A model generated the notes under the pieces. That model did not search any database, was not told where the DNA came from, and saw only the letters and a program-made list of their open reading frames with translations. Of a DNA stretch of 64,000 bases, positions 56,135 through 64,000 are shown piece by piece. The stretch comes from Alphaproteobacteria bacterium (lineage in GTDB: Bacteria; Pseudomonadota; Alphaproteobacteria; Rhizobiales; Rhizobiaceae). The DNA is taken from positions 1,364,001-1,428,000 of the forward strand of contig JANSYK010000002.1 of NCBI GenBank assembly GCA_024742485.1, in the 5' to 3' direction. The stretch's first letter is position 1. Each line of letters starts with the position of its first letter. Position numbers and translations under genes: made by a program.

Positions 56135-57040
56135 ATGATGACCGGATACAAGACCGGACTTGCCAAGACAGGCGTCTGCCTTTTCGCGCTTTCCCTCCTT
56201 GCCGCGCCGGTGTCGGCGGCAGAGAAACTGGTGTCGTTTCCGGTCAATGGGCAAAAGGTCGTCGGGACACTGGAAATCCCGGATGCGCAGACCGGGCCGT
56301 CTCCGGTCGTGTTGCTGCTGCACGGTTTTACCGGCACCCGGGACGAGCTTCCCGTCAAGGACACCAATGAGGGTGTTTTCAAGCGCGTTGCGCATCAATT
56401 GTCCGATGCGGGCTATGCCAGCCTGCGGATCGATTTTCGCGGATCGGGCGACAGTGAGGGTGCCTGGGAGGATACCACGTTCAGCGGCCAGATCGCCGAT
56501 GCCATCGCCGCTGTCGACTGGCTGAAGGCGAGCCAGGATATTGACGGCTCGAAGATTTCGATACTGGGCTGGAGCCAGGGCGGATTGGTTGCGACCCATG
56601 CCGCGGCCTCCCGCCCGGAGGTCAAATCCACCATCCTGTGGGCACCGGTCACCAACCCGCTGGCAACCTTTTCGGCATTGCTCGGCAGCGAAACGGTGGC
56701 CGCCGCCATCGCCGGTGAACCCGAAACGCCGCACACGGTCAAACTGCCCTGGGGCGTGGAGACCACCCTCAAGGGCGCCTTCTATCAGGAATTGCCGACC
56801 ACCAGCCCGGCTGCGGCCATGGGCGAATATGAAGGCCCGCTGCTGGTGATTGTCGGGACAAGGGACACCACAGTCGCCCCGCAGCCCTTCGCTGGACAGA
56901 TCCTGCTCGACTATCATCCGGGCATCGAAAAGCTCGCCGTTTTCGATACCGATCACGTCTGGGACGCATTTGTTGGACCTGCGACGATCGATGAAAAGAT
57001 GGTCCCGACGACGTTGGAGTGGCTCGAGGCCCATCAGTAG
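56135..57040 (+). CDS. Secreted alpha/beta hydrolase
   Basis: This 301-aa hydrolase has a signal peptide (cleavage near residue 28, VSAA). Triad residues are Ser147 in GWSQGG, Asp244 in VGTRDTTV and His274 in DTDHVWD, with oxyanion motif HGFTGT. It resembles the dienelactone-hydrolase/BAAT esterase group and is probably periplasmic. The substrate is unknown. It converges on the second dehydratase gene. Confidence 0.87.
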   Translation: MMTGYKTGLAKTGVCLFALSLLAAPVSAAEKLVSFPVNGQKVVGTLEIPDAQTGPSPVVLLLHGFTGTRDELPVKDTNEGVFKRVAHQLSDAGYASLRIDFRGSGDSEGAWEDTTFSGQIADAIAAVDWLKASQDIDGSKISILGWSQGGLVATHAAASRPEVKSTILWAPVTNPLATFSALLGSETVAAAIAGEPETPHTVKLPWGVETTLKGAFYQELPTTSPAAAMGEYEGPLLVIVGTRDTTVAPQPFAGQILLDYHPGIEKLAVFDTDHVWDAFVGPATIDEKMVPTTLEWLEAHQ

Positions 57041-57142
57041 GGGCGGTTCAGGTTTTGGCCGAAACGCCGGGACCTGAATGCATTGCCCGACCATTCATCC
57101 AATGCTGCAGAGCGGTTTACGCCAGAACGTGACACCGTCCGC

Positions 57143-58858
57143 TCAGTGCGATTCCCTTGGAACGGCCGCGCCTCGGCGGCCCACGAGGAAATCAAAATCA
57201 ACGCCTTTGTCCGCCTGCAGTACGTGGTGCACATAGAGCGATTGATATCCTGACGGGTGATGGCTCTCGGGCGGTCTCCAGCCGGCGCGGCGGCGCTTGA
57301 GCTCGGCCTCGCTGACGTGCAGATCCAGCTTGCGTGCCGCAACGTCAAGCGTGATTTCATCGCCGTCCCGCACCAGCGCCAGCGGACCGCCGAGCGCCGC
57401 CTCGGGCGCGGCATGCAGCACCACGGTACCGTAGGCCGTGCCGGACATGCGGGCATCGGAAATGCGCACCATGTCCCGCACGCCCTTCGCCAGTAGCTTG
57501 GCCGGAATGCCCATATTGCCGACCTCCGCCATGCCTGGATAGCCCTTCGGACCGCAATGTTTGAGAACCAGAATGCTGTCAGCGGTGACCGGCAGGTCCG
57601 GATCGTCGACACGCTCCTTGTAGTCCTCGATTGTCTCGAACACGATGGCAGGTCCGCGATGGCACATCAGTTCCGGCGTTGCCGCCGACGGCTTGATCAC
57701 CGCACCCTGCGGTGCCAGGTTTCCGCGCAGAACCGCCAGGCCGCCATTGGCGGTCAGCGGATCACCCTTCGTGCGGATGACATCGGGGTTGAAGTTTTCA
57801 GCCTGTGAAATCTGCTCGCTGAGCGTCGCGCCGGAGACGGTCAGGGCAGGGCGCAACAGTTCCAGGCCTTCAAGATATTTGAACACCACCGGCAGGCCGC
57901 CCGCATAGTAGAAATCCTCCATCAGATATCGGCCGGATGGCTGGAGATTGACGATGGTCGGCACATCGCCGCCAATCCGGTCCCAATCCTCAAGGGTCAA
58001 TTCAATATCCATGCGGCCGGCGATGGCGATCAGATGGATCAGCGCATTGGTCGAGCCGCCGATGGCCGCATTGGCCAGGATGGCGTTTTCGAAGGATGCC
58101 CGTGTCACGATATCGGACGGCTTGATGTTCTGTTTCACCAGTTCGACGATGCGTCGGCCGGCCATTTGGGCCAGCACCCGTCGACGTGCATCGACTGCCG
58201 GTGTTGCGGCATTTTGCGGCAGTGCCAGGCCAAGGGCTTCCATCATGCTCGCCATCGTCGAGGCGGTGCCCATGGTCATGCAATGGCCGGGGCTGCGCGA
58301 CATGTCCTGTTCGGCTGCGATGAAATCCTCCATCGACATGTCGCCGGAGCGCACATTTTCAGACATCTGCCAGACTGCCGTGCCCGATCCGATATCGCAT
58401 CCGCGATGTTTGCCATTGAGCATGGGGCCGCCTGACACGACAATTGTCGGCAGATCGCAGCTCGACGCGCCCATTACGAGGGCCGGGGTGGTCTTGTCGC
58501 ATCCGACCATGAGAACGACCCCATCAATGGGGTTGGCGCGGATGGATTCCTCCACCTCCATCGCCACGAGATTGCGAAACAGCATGGCGGTGGGGCGCAT
58601 ATTGCTTTCACCGAGCGACATCGCCGGGAACTCGAACGGAATGCCGCCGGCTTCCAGAACACCGCGTTTGACCCGGTCGGCCAGATCCCGCAGATGGGCA
58701 TTGCAGGGTGTCAGTTCGGACCAGCTGTTGCAGATCCCGATCACCGGCCGTCCATCGAAGGCGTCAGGCGCAATGCCCTGATTGAGCATCCATGAGCGGT
58801 GGAGAGTCGCATCCTTTCCGGTGCCACCGAACCACTGTTGTGACCGCAGTTTCTTCAT
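57143..58858 (-). CDS. IlvD/EDD-family sugar-acid dehydratase
   Basis: This 571-aa [2Fe-2S] dehydratase is the same length as the paralogue at 3105-4820 and very similar to it (LRSQQWFGGTGKD, PVIGICNSWSELTPCNAH). Cluster ligands are Cys52 and the Cys residues in GCDKTTPA and SPGHCMTMGT, and the DARMSGTAYG serine is present. The ATG at 58858 aligns with the paralogue start; an in-frame ATG at 58906 would abut the GntR stop. With the upstream xylose-dehydrogenase-like SDR it probably makes a 2-keto-3-deoxy-pentonate from a pentonate. Confidence 0.9.
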   Translation of the reverse strand: MKKLRSQQWFGGTGKDATLHRSWMLNQGIAPDAFDGRPVIGICNSWSELTPCNAHLRDLADRVKRGVLEAGGIPFEFPAMSLGESNMRPTAMLFRNLVAMEVEESIRANPIDGVVLMVGCDKTTPALVMGASSCDLPTIVVSGGPMLNGKHRGCDIGSGTAVWQMSENVRSGDMSMEDFIAAEQDMSRSPGHCMTMGTASTMASMMEALGLALPQNAATPAVDARRRVLAQMAGRRIVELVKQNIKPSDIVTRASFENAILANAAIGGSTNALIHLIAIAGRMDIELTLEDWDRIGGDVPTIVNLQPSGRYLMEDFYYAGGLPVVFKYLEGLELLRPALTVSGATLSEQISQAENFNPDVIRTKGDPLTANGGLAVLRGNLAPQGAVIKPSAATPELMCHRGPAIVFETIEDYKERVDDPDLPVTADSILVLKHCGPKGYPGMAEVGNMGIPAKLLAKGVRDMVRISDARMSGTAYGTVVLHAAPEAALGGPLALVRDGDEITLDVAARKLDLHVSEAELKRRRAGWRPPESHHPSGYQSLYVHHVLQADKGVDFDFLVGRRGAAVPRESH

Positions 58859-58906
58859 GGTGTCCGATCCGCGCTGTAGGCGGGCCGAATCCCGGTAATG
58901 TGCCAT

Positions 58907-59644
58907 CTACTGGTCATCGCCTCGCCGCTGCTCTTCCTTCATTTGCCGGATGTCCTTCTTGTTTTTCTTCAAGAGGCCGGTTGCAGCTTCCCGGGCGCGT
59001 TCCGGATCGCGGTCCCGGATGGCTTCGGCGATCCAGCGATGGTCGTCCAGATTACGGATGAAGGCATTGTTCACCTGGATGGAAAGCTGAAAATTTGCCG
59101 CCAGCAGGAGCCCGAAACTGTGCGCGAATATCTGCAGCAGGGCATTGCCGGTGGCCTCCAGCACCGCACGGTGAAAGGCGACATCCATCTCGATGGCCCG
59201 TTCGGGATTGTGCGAATTGGCTTTCATCTCCTCGAAGATTTCGAAGATGCGCAAGACCTGGGTTGTCGATGCGCGTTCGGCGGCCAGCGCCGCTGCTTCC
59301 GGTTCGATGATCTCGCGAAGCTCGGACAGCGCATTCATCAGGGTTTCGCGCGTCGGGTCCTCGCTGAGCATCCAGCCGATGACCTGTGGGTCGAAGAGAT
59401 TCCAGTCCTTGGTCTCCACCACAATGGTGCCGGCCCGCCGGGCCGAACGCACGAGGTTTTTGCCGGCCAGGGTTTTGACCGCCTCGCGCACAGCATTGCG
59501 CGATGCGTTGAACTGGTCGCAGATGTCCTGCTCGACAGGCAGGGTCTTTCCTGGCTGCACCTCGCCGCGAATGATCTGTCGCCCCAGATGTTCGACAATC
59601 TGCAGGACCAGGCTGGGCGTTGGTCCGGATTCAGAAACGGCCAT
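58907..59644 (-). CDS. GntR/FadR-family regulator
   Basis: This 245-aa regulator has an N-terminal winged helix (QDICDQFNASRNAVREAVKTL) and a C-terminal FCD domain with metal-ligand-type histidines (DVAFHRAVLE, then DDHRWIAEAI). The ATG at 59644 is preferred; an ATG at 59674 is possible. It lies in the sugar operon between the RraA-like and dehydratase genes, an unusual place for a regulator, and probably responds to a pathway intermediate. Confidence 0.87.
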   Translation of the reverse strand: MAVSESGPTPSLVLQIVEHLGRQIIRGEVQPGKTLPVEQDICDQFNASRNAVREAVKTLAGKNLVRSARRAGTIVVETKDWNLFDPQVIGWMLSEDPTRETLMNALSELREIIEPEAAALAAERASTTQVLRIFEIFEEMKANSHNPERAIEMDVAFHRAVLEATGNALLQIFAHSFGLLLAANFQLSIQVNNAFIRNLDDHRWIAEAIRDRDPERAREAATGLLKKNKKDIRQMKEEQRRGDDQ

Positions 59645-60278
59645 GTTGCAAATATGCCTCTTTTGGATCCACACCCTGCAATATCGCGGCGCGAACCTTG
59701 TTTTCGGTTTGCATCACCAACTCGACCTCGCTGACCACCTCCTCGGCAATGGCTTGTGGAATGATCACAGTCCCGTCGATATCGCCAATCAGATAATCGC
59801 CCGGATGGATGGTCACATCGCCGATGCTGACCGGGTGGTCGAAACGGTCCGGTGTCCAGGCGCCCACGACGTCGCGGGGCGTGAAATAGCGGCTGAACAC
59901 CGGAAAGCCGAGTTTCAGGATGAAATCGCTGTCGCGAATGCCGCCATCGCTGAGATAACCTTTGACGCCGCGAAACTGCAGCGCTTCGGCGGACAGCTCG
60001 CCCATCAGGGCACGGTCATCGTCCTGCCCGGTGCACACGACCACATGATCGGCCGGTGCGGCAGACAGGAATTCCGTCCACGCGACGAGGGTTTCGTGGT
60101 CGGTCAGACCATCCTTGCGGCTGCCCGAAACGGTAAAGACGGGGCCGGCCATGATCAGCGACGGGTCGAGTGGCCGGATATCCTTTGGCAGGACGGTTTT
60201 CGTCAGACCGCGCTCGCGCAACGTATCGAACACTGCGCCGCTGTAGCATTGTCGCAGACGATCTCCCAAAGTGGTCAT
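59631..60278 (-). CDS. RraA-family protein (aldolase-like)
   Basis: This 215-aa RraA/HMG-aldolase-fold protein has the motif DGGIRD, whose Arg and Asp match the catalytic and metal-site residues of 4-hydroxy-4-methyl-2-oxoglutarate aldolase. RNase E regulators of the family need not keep them. GAGGAGGGCC precedes the ATG at 60278. In this operon (SDR, dehydratase, sugar importer) it may cleave or decarboxylate a keto acid; the usual HpaI-type aldolase is not seen. Confidence 0.85.
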   Translation of the reverse strand: MTTLGDRLRQCYSGAVFDTLRERGLTKTVLPKDIRPLDPSLIMAGPVFTVSGSRKDGLTDHETLVAWTEFLSAAPADHVVVCTGQDDDRALMGELSAEALQFRGVKGYLSDGGIRDSDFILKLGFPVFSRYFTPRDVVGAWTPDRFDHPVSIGDVTIHPGDYLIGDIDGTVIIPQAIAEEVVSEVELVMQTENKVRAAILQGVDPKEAYLQHGRF

Positions 60279-60288
60279 GTGGCCCTCC

Positions 60289-61050
60289 TCAGATCCAGCC
60301 GGCATCGACATTGTAGGTCCCGGACGTGCACATGCGCGCGTCGTCGGAGGCCAGGAAGGCAACCATGCGCGCCACATCGACCGGATCGATGAAATCCTGC
60401 AGACACTGGCCATCCATGATGGTCCGTTCCAGCTCCGGCGTCAGCCAGCGGTCGACCTGACGTTGCGTCTTTATGAAGCCGGGTATCACGCAATTGACAC
60501 GGATATTGTGCGGCGCAAGCTCGCGCGCCAGCCCGTTGGTCAGGCCCTCGATGGCGGCCTTTGCCGTCACATAGGCGGTCATTCCGTCCAGTCCGAGCCG
60601 CCAGCTGCACGACCCCATATTGATGATCGATCCCTTGCCGGCGGCTTCCATCGCGGGCAGCACCGCCTTGGCCATGAAGACCTGGTGATCGAGATTGACC
60701 GCCATGCGGTCCCGCCAGTAATCCGGTGTGACCTCACTGAGCGCATGGCGTTCGTCATTGGCGGCATTGTTGACCAGCACGTCGGCGCCGCCCAGAACCG
60801 CGACAAGTTCGGCCATGGTCGTTTCCAGGGCGGCAAGATCGGTCAGATCAAGGCGCCGGAAAAAGGGTTTGTGTCGGGCATCGGCGAGGTCTGCGGCGAG
60901 TGCTTCGCCGCCATCTGCGTCCAGGTCGACAAATCCGACCTTTGAACCCTGTCGGGTGAATTCGGCGACGATTTCCGCACCGATGCCGCTTGCGCCGCCG
61001 GTCACGATGACATGGCGGTCAACGAGAGAAGGAAAGACGGCGCCGCTCAT
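60289..61050 (-). CDS. SDR dehydrogenase, xylose/pentose 1-dehydrogenase-like
   Basis: This 253-aa SDR resembles Caulobacter xylose dehydrogenase XylB through much of its length, including DERHALSEVTPDYW and a GSCSW...AYVTAKAAIEG catalytic region. The Rossmann motif GGASGIG is near residue 18, and residues FVDLDAD after strand 2 suggest NAD. It probably oxidises an imported pentose to its lactone, the first step before the dehydratase. Its start overlaps the ATPase stop (ATGA). Confidence 0.87.
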   Translation of the reverse strand: MSGAVFPSLVDRHVIVTGGASGIGAEIVAEFTRQGSKVGFVDLDADGGEALAADLADARHKPFFRRLDLTDLAALETTMAELVAVLGGADVLVNNAANDERHALSEVTPDYWRDRMAVNLDHQVFMAKAVLPAMEAAGKGSIINMGSCSWRLGLDGMTAYVTAKAAIEGLTNGLARELAPHNIRVNCVIPGFIKTQRQVDRWLTPELERTIMDGQCLQDFIDPVDVARMVAFLASDDARMCTSGTYNVDAGWI

Positions 61051-61781
61051 GAGTTGATCACCATCTGTGTCAAGTCGTCGACACTGGTTTCAGCCTTGGT
61101 GATGTCGTGAACCTTGGTGCCGTGGCTCATCACGACGAAACGGTCGCAGATTTCATAGGCATGGTAGATGTTGTGGGTGACAAACACGGCTGATGTTCCC
61201 CGTCCTCGCAGATTGGAAATGTAATCGAGAAGCTTGTTGGTTTCGCGTACTGACAGGGCCGATGTCGGTTCATCCAGCAGCAGGATCGATTTTCGAAAGT
61301 GAACGGCGCGGGCAATCGCAACGGCCTGTTTCTGACCGCCAGAAAGGGAACCAACCAACTGGTCGGCGCTGTCGATGCCCGAAATGTCGACGCCCGACGA
61401 CAATTCGTTCATGGTCATGGACTTCATTTCGGCTTCCTTGAGGAAGCCGAGCGCGTTGCGCAGTTCCCGGCCGAGAAACATGTTGCGCCAGATTTCCATA
61501 TCGTCGACGACGGCCATGTCCTGGTAGATCGTCTCGATGCCGATATCTTCCGATTCCTGGCGCGTGTTGATGGTCACCTTTTCGCCCCTGGCATAGAGCT
61601 CGCCGGAGGTGGGCGGGTTGATGCCGGAAAGCAGTTTGACCAGTGTTGACTTGCCGGCCCCGTTGTCACCGAGCAGGGCGACAATCTCATTGGCAGAAAT
61701 GTGAAAATCCACACCGCGCAGGGCTTCGAGATTGCCGTAGCGTTTGGTTACACCGCGTGTTTCCAGGAGAGGCGCGTTCAT
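61047..61781 (-). CDS. ABC sugar ATP-binding protein, single-domain FrcA-like
   Basis: This 244-aa ATPase has one nucleotide-binding domain rather than the two of RbsA: Walker A GDNGAGKST, signature LSGGQKQA and Walker B ILLLDEPTSALS. That matches the fructose-type FrcA group. Its start overlaps the permease stop (ATGA). It powers uptake of a monosaccharide by the following permease and binding protein. Confidence 0.9.
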   Translation of the reverse strand: MNAPLLETRGVTKRYGNLEALRGVDFHISANEIVALLGDNGAGKSTLVKLLSGINPPTSGELYARGEKVTINTRQESEDIGIETIYQDMAVVDDMEIWRNMFLGRELRNALGFLKEAEMKSMTMNELSSGVDISGIDSADQLVGSLSGGQKQAVAIARAVHFRKSILLLDEPTSALSVRETNKLLDYISNLRGRGTSAVFVTHNIYHAYEICDRFVVMSHGTKVHDITKAETSVDDLTQMVINS

Positions 61782-62812
61782 TTGCCTGCTCCCCTGCCGA
61801 CAAGTTGATTGGCAATGGCGGCAAAGACGATGAGCGCGCCGACGAAGATGTCCAGATAGAAGCCGGGCGCTCGCATGAGCAGCAGCACGTCCTGTATTGT
61901 GTAAATGAGCGCGGAGCCCAGGAACACGCCGATCATGCTGCCACGTCCGCCCGTCAGTGCAACGCCGCCGATGACGGCGGCGGCAATGGCCTGCAATTCA
62001 AGGCCGCCACCCTGTGCGGGGGTCACGCTGCCGACCCGTGCTGCCGAGATGATGCCCGACAAGGCGGCGCAGGCACCGGCAAGCGCAAAGCAGATCAGCT
62101 TGACCTGCATCGGCCTGACGCCGTTGGCTGTTGCGGCCGGGGCATTGCCGCCCACAGCGAAGACATGATTGCCGAAGCGGTGATGGCGCAGGGTGAAATG
62201 AAACAGGACCGTCAGCACGAAAAACCAGACGAAAGGCATTTGTATCGGGCCCAGCGACCCGGCAAAGGCCTCCTTGAAGGATTCGCTTCCGGAAAACCGT
62301 ATGGCCTGTGCGCCGTGGACGAAAAAGATCATGCCCTTCCAGAACAACATGGCGCCGAGCGACACGATGAATGACGGCAACAGGAACCGCATGGCGATGA
62401 GACCGTTGCTCATGCTGATGGCGGCGCCGACGACAATCATCAGTGGCGCCGCCAGCCAGGCGCTGAGGCCCGCCGCAATCAGCATGGAACACACAACGGC
62501 CGTAAAGGCGTAGATCGAACCGACGGACAGATCGAACTCGCCGGCGATCATCAGGAAGCCAACGCCGAGGGCAATGATGCCGAGGGTCGGAATGGCCTTC
62601 AGCATGATCGAGATGTTGGATGGCGAGAGATAGCGAAACTGTTCCGACCAGATGAGGCCGGCAATGATACAGGCCAGCTGTATCAGCACAAAGGCCACGA
62701 TAATGTTGCCTGCCGATGTGGCCAGCAATTTGTCCAGCAGGCCTCTCAGACCGCCACGGGTGGTGATCCTGCTCGGCGCAACCGCCTGCGCATTTCCGTT
62801 TGTATCTGCCAT
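61778..62812 (-). CDS. ABC sugar permease, RbsC/FrcC type
   Basis: This 344-aa inner-membrane permease has about eight or more hydrophobic segments and the family motifs GVGFLMIAGEFDLSVGSIYA and GGVALTGGRGSMIG. It is coupled to the ATPase gene. The ATG at 62812 is preferred over an in-frame extension to 62866, which would run into the hairpin at 62830-62853. Confidence 0.9.
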   Translation of the reverse strand: MADTNGNAQAVAPSRITTRGGLRGLLDKLLATSAGNIIVAFVLIQLACIIAGLIWSEQFRYLSPSNISIMLKAIPTLGIIALGVGFLMIAGEFDLSVGSIYAFTAVVCSMLIAAGLSAWLAAPLMIVVGAAISMSNGLIAMRFLLPSFIVSLGAMLFWKGMIFFVHGAQAIRFSGSESFKEAFAGSLGPIQMPFVWFFVLTVLFHFTLRHHRFGNHVFAVGGNAPAATANGVRPMQVKLICFALAGACAALSGIISAARVGSVTPAQGGGLELQAIAAAVIGGVALTGGRGSMIGVFLGSALIYTIQDVLLLMRAPGFYLDIFVGALIVFAAIANQLVGRGAGK

Positions 62813-62829
62813 CGGGGTCCCCGCTGTCA

Positions 62830-62853
62830 TGGCCCGGCAAGGTCGCCGGGCCA
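62830..62853 (-). promoter_or_regulatory. Intercistronic hairpin after binding-protein gene
   Basis: TGGCCCGGC (62830-62838) and GCCGGGCCA (62845-62853) form a perfect 9-bp stem with a 6-base loop. It lies between the binding-protein gene and the permease and probably protects or limits transcription so that binding protein is in excess. Confidence 0.65.
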
Positions 62854-62868
62854 CTTGATTATGCACGA

Positions 62869-63816
62869 CTAGCGCGTATCACCCGCGAATTCGACGGCCG
62901 TTGTGTAATTCGAAGCGTCGATCAGGCCCGCTCCACCGGTCGCCATGTCGGACGGGTAGAGACCGTAACGGATGTAGTGGGCCAGCTGCGCGATGGCATA
63001 GAACCCCTGCGTATAGGGCTGCTGATCGACCGTGGCCGTGATCCGTCCGCTCTTGATGCCATCGAGAATTTCCGGCGCAACGTCAAATCCGCCGATCGGA
63101 ATATCCATGCCCACTTCATCAAGCGCCTGCTGCGCCATCATCATCGGCTGTTGACCAAGTCCGATAATGGCTTTCGCGTCGGAATTGCCGATCAGATACT
63201 GGGTCATTGCGGTCAACACCTCGGGAAGGCGGTCGGTCACACCCACCAGGTCCGCCTTGGCGCCGACTTCGCCGAGGGCCTTCTGCACACCGCGATGGCG
63301 CAGGACCGCATAGGCGGCTTCGGGATATTCCACCGGCGTGAAGACCTTGTCGCCGTCACCCAGATTGTGTTCCTCGACCATGCGCTTGCCGATCGCGTAA
63401 CCGGCATCCACGAAGTTCTGTCCGACAAAGGCCATGCGGCAATTTCCGGCAGCGCCTTCGCTGTCGTCGATATTGAATCCAATGACCGGCGTGCCCTTTT
63501 CCATTGTCTGGCAGACGGCATCGTCGAATGCGTTGTCATCCCAGATTTCAACGGCCAATCCGTCAACGCCATTGGCCAATGCGGTTTCCATGATGTTGTT
63601 TTGGCGCACCACATCGTTTTCCGCATACTGAATGTCAAGATTCACATTGAGGTTTTTGGCGGCCTCGTTCGCGCCCTTTTCCAGAGGCTGAAAAAACGGC
63701 ACGCCGGCGGCGGCATAGATGATCATGGTGATATCGACCGGCTCCTCCTGTGCCATGGCCGGGCCCATCATCATGAGACCGGCAATAATGGCGGTCGTTG
63801 CTTTGGTCAGCTTCAT
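62869..63816 (-). CDS. ABC sugar-binding protein, RbsB/FrcB type
   Basis: This 315-aa periplasmic sugar-binding protein of the ribose/fructose family has a signal peptide (cleavage near residue 22, AMAQ), the N-terminal strand ITMIIYAAAGVPFFQPLEKGA and the DGLAVEIWDDNAF and VGGF-like hinge segments. It is first gene of the operon and is followed by a 9-bp hairpin. The ligand is probably a pentose or other monosaccharide, as the downstream SDR resembles xylose dehydrogenase. Confidence 0.9.
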   Translation of the reverse strand: MKLTKATTAIIAGLMMMGPAMAQEEPVDITMIIYAAAGVPFFQPLEKGANEAAKNLNVNLDIQYAENDVVRQNNIMETALANGVDGLAVEIWDDNAFDDAVCQTMEKGTPVIGFNIDDSEGAAGNCRMAFVGQNFVDAGYAIGKRMVEEHNLGDGDKVFTPVEYPEAAYAVLRHRGVQKALGEVGAKADLVGVTDRLPEVLTAMTQYLIGNSDAKAIIGLGQQPMMMAQQALDEVGMDIPIGGFDVAPEILDGIKSGRITATVDQQPYTQGFYAIAQLAHYIRYGLYPSDMATGGAGLIDASNYTTAVEFAGDTR

Positions 63817-63847
63817 TGTTCTCTCCCATTTTCCAAAAGCTGTGCCA

Positions 63848-63893
63848 AATAAGCGCCTTTAGATATTATGTGTCAACCTTTTTCATAGTATGA
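63848..63893 (-). promoter_or_regulatory. Promoter and palindrome of second sugar operon
   Basis: On the - strand TTGACA (63876-63871) and CTTATT (63853-63848) have a 17-base spacer. Seven bases upstream of the -35, TCATA-G-TATGA (63883-63893) is an odd 11-bp palindrome that may bind the operon's GntR regulator. The rest of 63817-64000 contains no gene I can support. Confidence 0.45.
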
Positions 63894-64000
63894 TAAATAT
63901 CTATTCATTCAATTATTGACGGCTGACGTGCGTGACCACTCGCATTTCTGGTGCGATAATAAAGTGTTTTCAGTGGTTTAAGGTGTTGGTGCGAAATGAC

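Overview
The window looks like chromosome from an alphaproteobacterium of the Hyphomicrobiales (Rhizobiales) type. The GC-rich sequence, frequent GTG/TTG starts, plant/proteobacterial-type glutamate-cysteine ligase, an RsmE and neighbour typical of rhizobia, DUF3422, a GlcDEF operon and the many solute-binding-protein ABC transporters all fit. I see no rRNA, tRNA, CRISPR, insertion sequence or phage block. The genes are densely packed and no gap without a gene exceeds 300 bases. This is a catabolic, transport-rich region in which each operon has its own regulator.

Layout. (1) 1-10774 is a sugar or sugar-acid catabolic locus. It holds a binding protein (5' end cut by the window), two MalFG-type permeases and an IlvD/EDD sugar-acid dehydratase on the + strand. 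A convergent - strand operon encodes a kinase-like protein, an enolase paralogue, a FAH-family diketo-acid hydrolase and two SDR dehydrogenases. A divergent LacI regulator has a perfect 16-bp operator over the operon promoter. (2) 10785-11570 is a DUF937-like protein. (3) 11812-16698 is a GntR-regulated sulfonate/sulfate-ester type ABC transporter with a cytoplasmic sulfatase. (4) 16735-25461 is mostly housekeeping: gshA, rsmE, LysE exporter, glutamine amidotransferase, FadR-type regulator, DUF3422, an OmpA-like protein, a VOC protein and an HxlR-type regulator. (5) 25620-34822 is a carboxylate/acyl-CoA catabolic locus. A branched-chain-type ABC transporter and hydrolase face a TetR, crotonase, acyl-CoA ligase and MaoC-pair operon, and both promoters carry the same 23-bp sequence. 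(6) 35065-45013 is mixed: LysM protein, XRE-cupin regulator with kbl-tdh, a Zymomonas-like pyruvate decarboxylase, methyltransferases, an MFS transporter, an S74-like lipoprotein and a MarR module. (7) 45091-48521 is a second NrtA/SsuA-type ABC operon with a GntR regulator. (8) 48606-54135 is a LysR regulator divergent from glcDEF. (9) 54270-57040 holds small envelope and enzyme genes (SnoaL-like, L,D-transpeptidase, OmpA-like lipoprotein, secreted hydrolase). (10) 57143-63816 is a second sugar locus: ribose/fructose-type ABC transporter, xylose-dehydrogenase-like SDR, RraA-family protein, GntR regulator and a second IlvD/EDD dehydratase.

How they work together. Loci 1 and 10 both look like non-phosphorylative sugar oxidation (sugar to aldonate to 2-keto-3-deoxy acid). 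They differ at the end: an SDR plus FAH hydrolase in locus 1, an RraA-type protein in locus 10. GlcDEF could oxidise glycolate from such routes. The most unusual points are: the translationally coupled kinase and enolase-like pair, whose enolase lacks the phosphate-site His; the pyruvate decarboxylase; the MaoC pair in which one partner lacks the catalytic motif; the TetR operator shared by two facing operons; and strong hairpins just 3' of four of the five binding-protein genes.
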